Assembly (NCBI GenBank): GCA_002319875.1
Contig: DCFS01000106.1
Coordinates: 1 to 9,468 of the forward strand
Direction of reading: 5' to 3'
From: Treponema sp. UBA1798
Lineage (GTDB): Bacteria > Spirochaetota > Spirochaetia > Treponematales > Treponemataceae
DNA length: 9,468 bases
Below the pieces are notes generated by a model. The model ran no database searches. It was not told where the DNA came from and worked only from the letters and a program-made list of their open reading frames with translations. Made by a program: the position numbers and the translations under genes. This document shows, piece by piece, positions 1-5,890 of this stretch; position 1 is the first letter of the stretch, and every line of letters starts with the position of its first letter.

Positions 1-19
1 GAAGTTTCAAAAGCACTTC

Positions 20-38
20 AAAAAGGACAGCCTTTTTT
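20..38. terminator. Bidirectional terminator-like hairpin after the transposase
   Basis: AAAAAGG (20-26) and CCTTTTT (31-37) form a 7-bp stem around a 4-nt loop, with T-tracts on either strand, 36 nt after the transposase stop. The stem has only two G-C pairs. An outer inverted repeat, CACTTCAA (14-21) with TTGAAGTG (55-62), encloses most of it. It could end transposase transcription, or that of a plus-strand gene lying left of the window. Confidence 0.4.
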
Positions 39-73
39 ATCGTATATTTTTTTCTTGAAGTGTCGCTCTTTTT

Positions 74-1671
74 TCAGGCATTCATAAGTCTTGCAATTTG
101 CTTAAAGTCATAACCTATCATCAACAGCCCCCATTCTGTCCCGACTTTTTTTGTTCCACAAAGGTGAAATCTCCTGAAACTCCGGTTGGCTTTTATCTGG
201 CCGAAGACGGTCTCACATTCCGTTGCGCGTTTTTTCATAAGACTTTTATATTCATCAGATGCAAGAAGCTCCCTGACCCTCGATTTCTGTTCAAGCCAGT
301 GCCTGTTTCTCTGGATCATCCGACCGTATTCTGATTTTGTACAAAGAGCTCTGAACGGGCAGCCCTCACAGTTGTCGCACTGATAGACTTCACAGGTCTG
401 AATGTATCCGGATTTGTTTTTCTTCTGCTCCGTCTTTTTATAGGGAACAGGATTTCCGCACGGGCATGTGTACGCTTTGGTCTTCTCATCATACTTCCAG
501 TTCTCTGCGTTGTACGTCTTTTTTCTGAAACTGCGTTTTATTTCTTTTTCGTAGGACGTGTATTTTACTGCTGCCGTGATTTTCTTTTCTTCCAGGTAAT
601 CATAGTTCTCCTCACTCCCGTAGCCTGCATCTGCAATCACGGTTTTGAATGTACAGCCCAGCCGCTTCATCACGTTCTCAAGATGAGGTTTTAACGTCCG
701 TGTGTCCGTAGGGTTCTGGAAAACATCGTAGCCGGTTACAAAATTGTTCTCAGTTCCGACCTGAATGTTGTAACCGGGTTTGAGCTGACCGTTGAGCATG
801 TGGTCTTCCTTCATGCGCATGAACGTCGCCTCCTCATCCGTCTTTGAGTAACTGTTCCGTTCGTCGAACGTCGCGTTCGCCTTCTCGTACTTTTCTTTTC
901 TCGGAAGGAAGTCCTTCTCAATCTGACGCTTTGCTGTCTTCAGTTTTTTTTTACATCTTTTGAGTCTTCGTCATCACGCCCGCTGATTTCATCGAGTTTC
1001 TTATTAATCCCCGCAGCCACTGCCCTGATTTCTTTGCTTGTCACCGTGATGTCCTCTCCAAGCTCAGCAAGGTCTTTGTCTCCGTATTCCTGATTTTCGT
1101 TTTCCGTGATTTCATTGACTTCTCTTAAGAATACGCGGAGTTTTTCATCCAGCTTCCTTTCGTTCTTCTCGACGGCCTTTTTCCACACGAATGTGTATTT
1201 GTTCGCCACGCTCTCGATTTTTGTTCCATCCACAAAATATTTTTCAAGGCTGACATAGCCTTTCCGGTTCAGAAGCCTGACTGTCGCCACAAAAATCTCT
1301 TCGATTGATTCCCTGAGTTTTTCCCCGCGGAAATGATTGATTGTCCTGAAATCCGGCTTCTGGTTTCCCGCCAGCCACATCACGTTGATGTTCTCGCGGC
1401 ACTGCTTTGCTATCTGCCGCGAAGAATAAATGCCCGTCATGTAGCAGTAAATCATGACTTTCAGGAGCATGAACGGATTATAGCGGCTTGCTCCGCCGCC
1501 TTTCGTGTATTTCGCAAATATTTTTTCGATGTTAAGCTCGTCTACTGTTCTGCTTACGACTCTTACAAGGTGTTTTTCCGGAACCAGTTCGTCAAGACTC
1601 GGTGGCAGAAGCCACTGTTCCTTCTGGCTGTACGGTTTGAATGTTATTTTGTTGCTTACTCCTCTGCTCAT
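74..1671 (-). CDS. IS1182-family DDE transposase, two frames joined by a -1 shift
   Basis: Frame one (1671-940) codes 243 residues and stops just after an A9 run (944-952). The frame one base back is open from that run to 74 and continues the same protein. A -1 shift gives 532 residues. The N-terminal part has the IS1182/IS5-type InsH-like domain (about 15-125: LLPPSLDELVPEKHLVR, RYNPFMLLKVMIYCYMTGIYSS). The predicted DDE triad is Asp148 (YFVDGTK), Asp348 (IADAGYG) and Glu487 (ETVFGQIK). A cysteine cluster at about 403-444 (CPCG, then CEVYQCDNCEGCPFRALC) looks zinc-binding and is common in this family. The first product alone has only one catalytic residue and would be inactive. The second frame has its own ATG at 820, which would lack the N-terminal half. 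Either recoding or slippage makes the full enzyme, or the copy is broken by a homopolymer indel. Cut-and-paste or copy transposition is the expected role. Confidence 0.85.
944..952 (-). other. A9 slippery run at the transposase frame junction
   Basis: The minus strand reads GTA AAA AAA AAC TGA in the first frame. Re-reading one A gives AAA CTG AAG, which leads into the second frame. A run of nine A residues permits both tandem -1 ribosomal slippage (A AAA AAA) and RNA polymerase slippage. A small GAAGG/CCTTC hairpin (904-917) lies 26 nt downstream, too far to be a classic stimulator. Confidence 0.7.
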
Positions 1672-1677
1672 AATTGA

Positions 1678-1706
1678 ATTTTAGCAGATTCAGCTCCGTT
1701 TGTACA
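1678..1706 (-). promoter_or_regulatory. Putative transposase promoter, near-leaderless
   Basis: On the minus strand TGTACA (1706-1701; 4 of 6 to TTGACA) and TAAAAT (1683-1678; 5 of 6 to TATAAT) are separated by exactly 17 nt. Only six bases separate the -10 box from the ATG at 1671, so transcription would begin at or next to the start codon. This agrees with the absence of a ribosome-binding site upstream of the transposase. Confidence 0.45.
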
Positions 1707-1717
1707 TTTTAAATGAC

Positions 1718-1746
1718 GGGGCTGCCCATTCTTTTGGGACAGCCCC
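1718..1746. repeat. Strong hairpin at the right end of the insertion sequence
   Basis: GGGGCTGCCC (1718-1727) pairs with GGG-A-CAGCCCC (1736-1746) in a 10-bp, almost all G-C stem with one bulged A and an 8-nt loop. It lies between the glycan-binding gene and the transposase promoter. It may form the tip of the IS, where the minus strand reads inward GGGGCTGTCCCAAAA, and may block transcription reading into the transposase. No T-run follows on either strand, so it is not a canonical intrinsic terminator. A further GGGCAGC at 1761-1767 could pair alternatively with 1721-1727. Confidence 0.6.
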
Positions 1747-1781
1747 TTAGGGACCTTTCAGGGCAGCATTGCTCAGGGGTT

Positions 1782-2699
1782 CTACTTTTCAGATGGTTTA
1801 AACCCGCAAGCATATTTCATTTTTATTTCCCTGATACGTTCTGTCACATCGTTTTTTCTTGTTTCATTATAATCATTTTTAACTATTCCCATATAATCAC
1901 TTAAAATTCCCATTACACAGGTATCATCATATTTCGTACCGGGGTATACCTCTTCTATTACTAATTTTATATTCCTGGTTTTTTCGTTAAATGACATATT
2001 TTGAAAGCAGACTTTATCTTCTAATTCAAATACATACTCCTGAGTATTGTCCAGATCATAAACTTTGAATTTTTTAACTCTCGAATTCTGCTTATATAAA
2101 TATGTTTTTTCAAAATCTACGTATCCATTTAATACAGCTATTGCGGATATCTGTTCTTTATAAGAAATCGTTATACTTTCTCCGATTCCATACCCTTTCA
2201 CGCCTTCAACCCATGGAACAGCATCATAATTCCAATCATACTGTTCACTTTTATCATTTGGGGCATACGCAAATTTATATAAATTATCAGGAGTATACTG
2301 TATTTTTTTATTTTTTATATCTTCAATTAAATAAGAAGAACTTGTAATCGTTTGTACAGGATATTCTGAATAATATTCATTTCCATGACTGCGATTTTTT
2401 CCAAGAGTACTCTTATAAAATTCTGTATATCCATAAAAATCAAAAAGAATAAAACTGCCTCCTGTTATCGGGTCATTATTCTTAAAATTATAATATCCAT
2501 CGCCGTCTACATAAAATGAACCTTCAGGCATATTTTCATATGTCTGCTCATCATCGCGGTATATGATCACTTCATGAGGTGATACTAATAGTCCGCCGCC
2601 TTCATAGGGGAAATTAAAATATTCCTGTGAAAACAACTTAAGACTAATTATTATTATAAATAATATAATCCCTGCCTTTTTTCTCATCTTTTTTTCCAT
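1782..2699 (-). CDS. Secreted protein with NADase-type glycan-binding domain
   Basis: This 305-residue protein has a Lys-rich N-terminus, a strong hydrophobic core (AGIILFIIIISL) and a likely Sec cleavage near FSQ (about residue 24). There is no lipobox cysteine. Residues 26-160 are aromatic- and acidic-rich and I do not recognise them. Residues about 163-266 match the NADase-type glycan-binding (discoidin-like) module: WVEGVKGYGIGE, then NGYVDFEKTYLYKQNSRVKKFKV with the N-G-Y and R-V-K-K pattern, then VYPGTKYDDTCVMGI. The name comes from the carbohydrate-binding domain of streptococcal NAD glycohydrolase; no NADase catalytic domain is visible, so enzymatic activity should not be assumed. The gene starts 14 nt after the PL4 stop and may be its co-transcribed neighbour, yet its DNA is far richer in A+T. 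The first ATG (2699) has only a weak ribosome-binding site; Met5 (2687), preceded by GGA and seven bases, is a possible alternative, and both leave an intact signal peptide. An insertion sequence lies directly downstream. Confidence 0.72.
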   Translation of the reverse strand: MEKKMRKKAGIILFIIIISLKLFSQEYFNFPYEGGGLLVSPHEVIIYRDDEQTYENMPEGSFYVDGDGYYNFKNNDPITGGSFILFDFYGYTEFYKSTLGKNRSHGNEYYSEYPVQTITSSSYLIEDIKNKKIQYTPDNLYKFAYAPNDKSEQYDWNYDAVPWVEGVKGYGIGESITISYKEQISAIAVLNGYVDFEKTYLYKQNSRVKKFKVYDLDNTQEYVFELEDKVCFQNMSFNEKTRNIKLVIEEVYPGTKYDDTCVMGILSDYMGIVKNDYNETRKNDVTERIREIKMKYACGFKPSEK

Positions 2700-2713
2700 A
2701 TCACGCTCTGTCG

Positions 2714-4453
2714 CTATTCCGGCAAATTTCCGGCCGTTTCCAGCGCAATATAGTCATACATGATACCACCGCCATCCGCAACTGTTTTCATGACAAGTGA
2801 AACAATATTTTTCCCCTCTTTAAGCATTGATCCCGGAAAAATGATCTTATTATCACGCCAATGGGCACTCTGATTCGCAGAACGGTACGCTGCCTGATCG
2901 TTTACATTCGTATAATCAAGTTTTTTTACAGTATTTCCATTCACTTCCACTTCCAGGACAGGGCCGCGCGAAACTCCGGCAACCGGCAGCAGCAGGCAGA
3001 CATCACCTTTCACCGGACGATCAATCGTAAATGTAATATTCCACCTGCCCGGCTTTGTCTGGGCATAGTACCACTCCTGCGCCGGTTTTCCGGTTGCAAC
3101 ATCATACACAAGATCTGCCGGGACCAGAGCAGGCAGTCCATACTGCCGGGAAAGATTTCCGAACCTGAACTCTGAGCATTTCCGGTCAGCAATCCCGATA
3201 GACCACAGCACAGTACCTGATTCTGTTTCCCACTCCAGCGTTCCGAGATCACTGTTCTTTCCTTCTGTTACCGTTATACCGTTCTTTTCAAACTGTCCGG
3301 TTATCTGACCGTCTGTCGAATATGCATACAAGGTATACGACCCCGGACGCACATTCGGTATGGTAAAATGTCCATTACTGTCTGTAAGCGCTGAAAAGAT
3401 ATAACCATTCTGTTCATATATATCACCACCCGGCTGGGCAAGTACAATTTCAGCGTTATCAACCGCCGCTTTACGGTCTGAACGCGTAAGCATACCGGTT
3501 ACGGAAGAGCGATTCAAAGGATAGTTTTTATTTTTAAGCCACAGACACGGCCATTGTTCCTGCCGCGCTGTTTTAACAGCATCTGCGATATCGCCGTTAT
3601 TGATATAAATGAACCATGGGCCGTACAGATACCCCGACGGAATAGTAAGAGGAGGTATGCCGAAATGAGACCCCTTCAGCATATTCAAAAGAACAGCATC
3701 GCCGGTTCTGCTTTCCAGATGAACCATAAGCTCCTGTCTGAGCGGACCACTCGTATAATACTCGGAGCTGACCGGAATCATCCACGCTCCGGAGGCGGAA
3801 CCGTAGACACCGTGAAGAAGATCATTACTTTCATAGTCTGCCCAGTCATATTTCGTATATACTGTCCCGTCCATCAATTGCCACGTTTCATCCTGCAGTT
3901 TTGTTCCCCGGTTCAGATCGTCCAGATGAGGGAAGGGTCCCTGTTTTACGGAAGTATATCCGTTCCGGAATAACGCACCGTCAAAACGGTACAGCGTCCG
4001 GAATTCATGTACCGACGCAAGGTCAGAAACTTCAAAATACGAATAGAAACCGCTGATTCCGCGGCGCAGAACATAATGAATAGTTCCCCACGTACCGCGG
4101 TACGCAATATCCGCCATATCAGGCGTACCGGTTACAACCTCAAGATTGTCCGCAACAAACGCCTTGCCTCCGTCAACAGAAAGATAACATCCCTTCGCCG
4201 GACCGATCAGTTCGGCACCAGTCTTCTTCCAGACCATCGAATATCCGGTCCCATTTCCGTTGAATTTCATCACAAGGTACCCGTTCTGCAGCATGGCCTC
4301 TTTTGTTGTCTGATCAGCAGTAACCGTTACCGGACTTTCAGCAGAAAATGCAGACGTTGCATCCGCAGCAGCGACAGCTGAAAACAGCACCATAAAGCTT
4401 ACGGTAAGCACAGACATGATAACAATACGGATATACGGTTCATTCGTATTCAT
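2714..4453 (-). CDS. Secreted rhamnogalacturonan endolyase, polysaccharide lyase family 4
   Basis: From the ATG at 4453 the protein has 579 residues, close to the roughly 580 I recall for Dickeya RhiE. A signal peptide spans about 1-29 (hydrophobic core, then a VAAADA cleavage region), so it is exported. Residues 45-310 form the catalytic beta-sandwich. TKYDWADY (Lys201) and KGSHFG (His263) are the best candidates for the catalytic Lys/His pair described in fungal RGL4. Residues about 316-405 form the fibronectin-III-like domain, with DSNGHFTIPNVRPGSYTLYA. From about 410 runs the carbohydrate-binding-like domain, with LWSIGIADR, EWYYAQTKPGRWNITF and VNGNTV. The enzyme cleaves rhamnose-galacturonate bonds of rhamnogalacturonan-I by beta-elimination, leaving unsaturated oligomers. 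It follows the GH28 gene by 65 nt in the same orientation, probably one transcript, and the next gene starts 14 nt after its stop. The catalytic residue assignment is from memory of the family and not from an alignment. Confidence 0.88.
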   Translation of the reverse strand: MNTNEPYIRIVIMSVLTVSFMVLFSAVAAADATSAFSAESPVTVTADQTTKEAMLQNGYLVMKFNGNGTGYSMVWKKTGAELIGPAKGCYLSVDGGKAFVADNLEVVTGTPDMADIAYRGTWGTIHYVLRRGISGFYSYFEVSDLASVHEFRTLYRFDGALFRNGYTSVKQGPFPHLDDLNRGTKLQDETWQLMDGTVYTKYDWADYESNDLLHGVYGSASGAWMIPVSSEYYTSGPLRQELMVHLESRTGDAVLLNMLKGSHFGIPPLTIPSGYLYGPWFIYINNGDIADAVKTARQEQWPCLWLKNKNYPLNRSSVTGMLTRSDRKAAVDNAEIVLAQPGGDIYEQNGYIFSALTDSNGHFTIPNVRPGSYTLYAYSTDGQITGQFEKNGITVTEGKNSDLGTLEWETESGTVLWSIGIADRKCSEFRFGNLSRQYGLPALVPADLVYDVATGKPAQEWYYAQTKPGRWNITFTIDRPVKGDVCLLLPVAGVSRGPVLEVEVNGNTVKKLDYTNVNDQAAYRSANQSAHWRDNKIIFPGSMLKEGKNIVSLVMKTVADGGGIMYDYIALETAGNLPE

Positions 4454-4459
4454 ACACAA

Positions 4460-4464
4460 CCTCC
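4460..4464 (-). promoter_or_regulatory. Ribosome-binding site deciding the PL4 start
   Basis: A consensus GGAGG (minus strand, 4464-4460) is followed by 6 nt and then ATG at 4453. A TTG at 4459 would sit directly against the GGAGG with no spacer, so ATG 4453 is the start. Confidence 0.8.
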
Positions 4465-4495
4465 GTAATTTAAAAAATTATTTTGAATTCAGCCC

Positions 4496-4508
4496 TTCAG
4501 ATTCTGAA
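4496..4508. repeat. Small palindrome between GH28 and PL4 genes
   Basis: TTCAGATTCTGAA is a perfect 6-nt inverted repeat around one base, 45 to 55 nt upstream of the PL4 ATG. It differs in sequence from the promoter palindrome. It could be a minor protein site or a small mRNA hairpin in the intercistronic gap, or chance. Confidence 0.3.
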
Positions 4509-4518
4509 ACACACAGGA

Positions 4519-5781
4519 TTAAGCAAGCGTATTCTTAAATTCCATTCCGTCTATTTTTACGTCAACAGCTTTTAACTGCACAGCCGGATTAACAAGCAAT
4601 CTGCATTTTTCAACCGACGCACAATCAATTCCTTCTGAGTGTTCTGTACCGCATACATCTGGTGCTGTGGTAACAGTGATATGCTCAAGCAACAGATTTT
4701 CTGTTATCCCGGTAAAGGTCCGTCCGCCGATAGTCCCGGGGGACTCCATGTTATACGCTTCTATGTTTCTGATAATAACGTTGGACAGCTTTGTAAAAAG
4801 CTGTCCATCCGCCAGGATTTCATCCTGCCGGTTATCCCAGCGCTGCATGTCGAACAGCCATCTCCCGTTATGGACTGTAATGCCATCAAAGACAATATTC
4901 TCAAAAAACTGCCTGGTATCATCGCGGAATTTGAATCTGATAATATTGTTTCTGCCGTCGACACGGCAGTTATGGACATAGACATTTCTGACAAGAGAAG
5001 CTTCACTGCCTATTGTTACCATACCATGACCAAATCCAAACGAACAATTTTCGATACAGATATTTTCTGTCGGATGGTTTATCAGATGCGCATCCGGACC
5101 TTTCCCTCCTTTTATACAAATGCAGTCATCATCCGTTATGATATTACAATTTCTGACCGTGACTGCAGAACAGGCATCAATATCAACCGCATCTGAACTT
5201 GCAGCCCGGACCCCTTCATGAGGTGAACAGACACTTATGCCGTCAATACAAACCGACTCACTGTTATATAAATGTATATTCCAGAAGGCAGAATTTTGTA
5301 ATGAGATATCTTTGATAAGAATATTTCTGCATGAATTTATAAAAATCAGACGGGGCCGCATGACATCCCGGTTAGAAAATGGTTCGCTGTGTTCAACAGC
5401 ATAGCTGCGTTTGTCCCAGAAAAGTTTCCAGAATCCGATGCCGTTCCCGTCTATGCACCCTTCTCCGTCAATAACAGTTCCGTCAGCGTCGTCGGCATTT
5501 ACAAGGGCAACCGGCCAAGGGCAGGCGCGGCCTTCAAACCGGGTATTCCGTACCGGGTAATCCGCAATAGAAGCAGAACCCATGATAACACTGCCCCTTT
5601 CAATATGCAGCCGCATCCCCGATTTCAGAAAAATTGCACCTGTATGGTAGCAGCCGCCGGTAACAATGACAGTTCCATGAACCTCTGCTGCTGCATCAAT
5701 GGCTTTCCGGAAAGCTTCTGTATTCATAGCAGTCTGTTCCGGGGCAGCTCCGTAATCACGTATATCAAAAATGTCGTTCAT
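4519..5781 (-). CDS. Glycoside hydrolase family 28 (polygalacturonase-type), cytoplasmic
   Basis: This 420-residue protein has the GH28 right-handed beta-helix pattern and every GH28 catalytic motif. By alignment with fungal polygalacturonases: SSDAVDID gives Asp197 (motif NTD), TDDDC gives Asp218 and Asp219, FGHG gives His252 and RFK gives Arg282 and Lys284. The inverting hydrolysis of alpha-galacturonic acid linkages is therefore plausible. The N-terminus MNDIFDIRDYGA goes straight into the first helical coil with no signal peptide, so the enzyme should act in the cytoplasm. It is more likely exo-acting on imported oligomers, such as an exo-polygalacturonase or rhamnogalacturonan galacturonohydrolase, than an endo-enzyme on intact pectin. 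The exact substrate cannot be read from sequence; SSDAVD in place of NTDG(I/F)D argues against a classical endo-polygalacturonase. An in-frame TAG 15 nt upstream of the ATG, together with the family-like N-terminus, fixes the start. GGAG lies only 2 nt before the ATG, unusually close. It is the first gene after the regulated promoter; the PL4 lyase gene follows after 65 nt. Confidence 0.88.
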   Translation of the reverse strand: MNDIFDIRDYGAAPEQTAMNTEAFRKAIDAAAEVHGTVIVTGGCYHTGAIFLKSGMRLHIERGSVIMGSASIADYPVRNTRFEGRACPWPVALVNADDADGTVIDGEGCIDGNGIGFWKLFWDKRSYAVEHSEPFSNRDVMRPRLIFINSCRNILIKDISLQNSAFWNIHLYNSESVCIDGISVCSPHEGVRAASSDAVDIDACSAVTVRNCNIITDDDCICIKGGKGPDAHLINHPTENICIENCSFGFGHGMVTIGSEASLVRNVYVHNCRVDGRNNIIRFKFRDDTRQFFENIVFDGITVHNGRWLFDMQRWDNRQDEILADGQLFTKLSNVIIRNIEAYNMESPGTIGGRTFTGITENLLLEHITVTTAPDVCGTEHSEGIDCASVEKCRLLVNPAVQLKAVDVKIDGMEFKNTLA

Positions 5782-5806
5782 AACTCCAGTATACTACTGG
5801 AGTTAT
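5780..5806. promoter_or_regulatory. 27-bp palindrome, probable operator over promoter and start codon
   Basis: Perfect 12-nt arms, ATAACTCCAGTA (5780-5791) and TACTGGAGTTAT (5795-5806), flank a 3-nt centre. The site covers the -10 box, the predicted transcription start, the GGAG ribosome-binding sequence and the first two bases of the GH28 ATG. An inverted repeat this long at exactly the promoter is what a dimeric repressor such as a TetR, GntR, LacI or MarR member would bind. The centre is not the CG typical of LacI operators, so no family is assigned. No regulator gene lies in the window. Confidence 0.6.
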
Positions 5807-5829
5807 AAATACAGCCCGCACTATTTCAA
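5802..5829 (-). promoter_or_regulatory. Sigma-70-type promoter of the pectin genes
   Basis: On the minus strand a -35 box TTGAAA (5829-5824; 5 of 6 to TTGACA) is followed after 16 nt by a -10 box TATAAC (5807-5802; 5 of 6 to TATAAT). Transcription would start near 5795, about 14 nt before the GH28 start codon. The -10 box shares five bases with the palindrome at 5780-5806, so the promoter looks built to be blocked or contacted by a regulator bound there. This is a consensus match only. Confidence 0.5.
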
Positions 5830-5840
5830 CAAATACTAGC

Positions 5841-5877
5841 ACAAAAACGCCTGCATCCGGTTAAGCCATCAGAATCC
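5841..5877 (-). terminator. Possible weak terminator after lptD
   Basis: Past the lptD stop, the minus strand reads CTGATGG (5872-5866), a CTTAA loop, then CC-AT-CAG interrupted by G bulges (5860-5851). A five-T run follows at 5847-5843. The stem is imperfect and the T-run starts 3 nt after it, so this may only attenuate read-through into the pectin genes. Confidence 0.25.
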
Positions 5878-5890
5878 TGTCAATATATTT

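Larger units (their letters stand above)
1..1746 (-). mobile_element. IS1182-family insertion sequence (left end not resolved)
   Basis: One transposase (74-1671) fills the element, as usual for IS1182. The right boundary is placed at the hairpin tip near 1746 because the inward-reading sequence GGGGCTGTCCCAAAA looks like a terminal repeat. No matching inward copy is visible in positions 1-73, so the left terminus is either outside the window or has diverged, and no target duplication can be named. Coordinates are therefore approximate. The element sits immediately after the glycan-binding gene and leaves that reading frame with its own stop. Confidence 0.6.

Noticed and set aside
74..820. Second transposase frame as an independent gene
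   Set aside because: It continues the first frame's protein after the A9 run, contains only the C-terminal catalytic residues, and its ATG at 820 has no convincing ribosome-binding site.
1782..2699. Functional NAD glycohydrolase toxin
   Set aside because: Only the glycan-binding module is recognisable. No NADase catalytic domain and no adjacent immunity gene are visible.
4639..5196. Open plus-strand frame of 185 codons inside the GH28 gene
   Set aside because: It is entirely antisense to a gene with all catalytic motifs intact, resembles no family I know, and is a by-product of that gene's codon use. The same holds for the other antisense frames at 1333-1677, 3554-3973, 4007-4381 and 5389-5808.
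5780..5806. Palindrome acting as an mRNA hairpin that hides the ribosome-binding site
   Set aside because: The predicted transcription start (near 5795) falls inside the palindrome, so the first arm would not be transcribed. It remains possible only for read-through transcripts coming from lptD.
5878..5883. Consensus TTGACA just after the lptD stop as a -35 box
   Set aside because: No -10-like hexamer is found 15 to 19 nt downstream on the minus strand.
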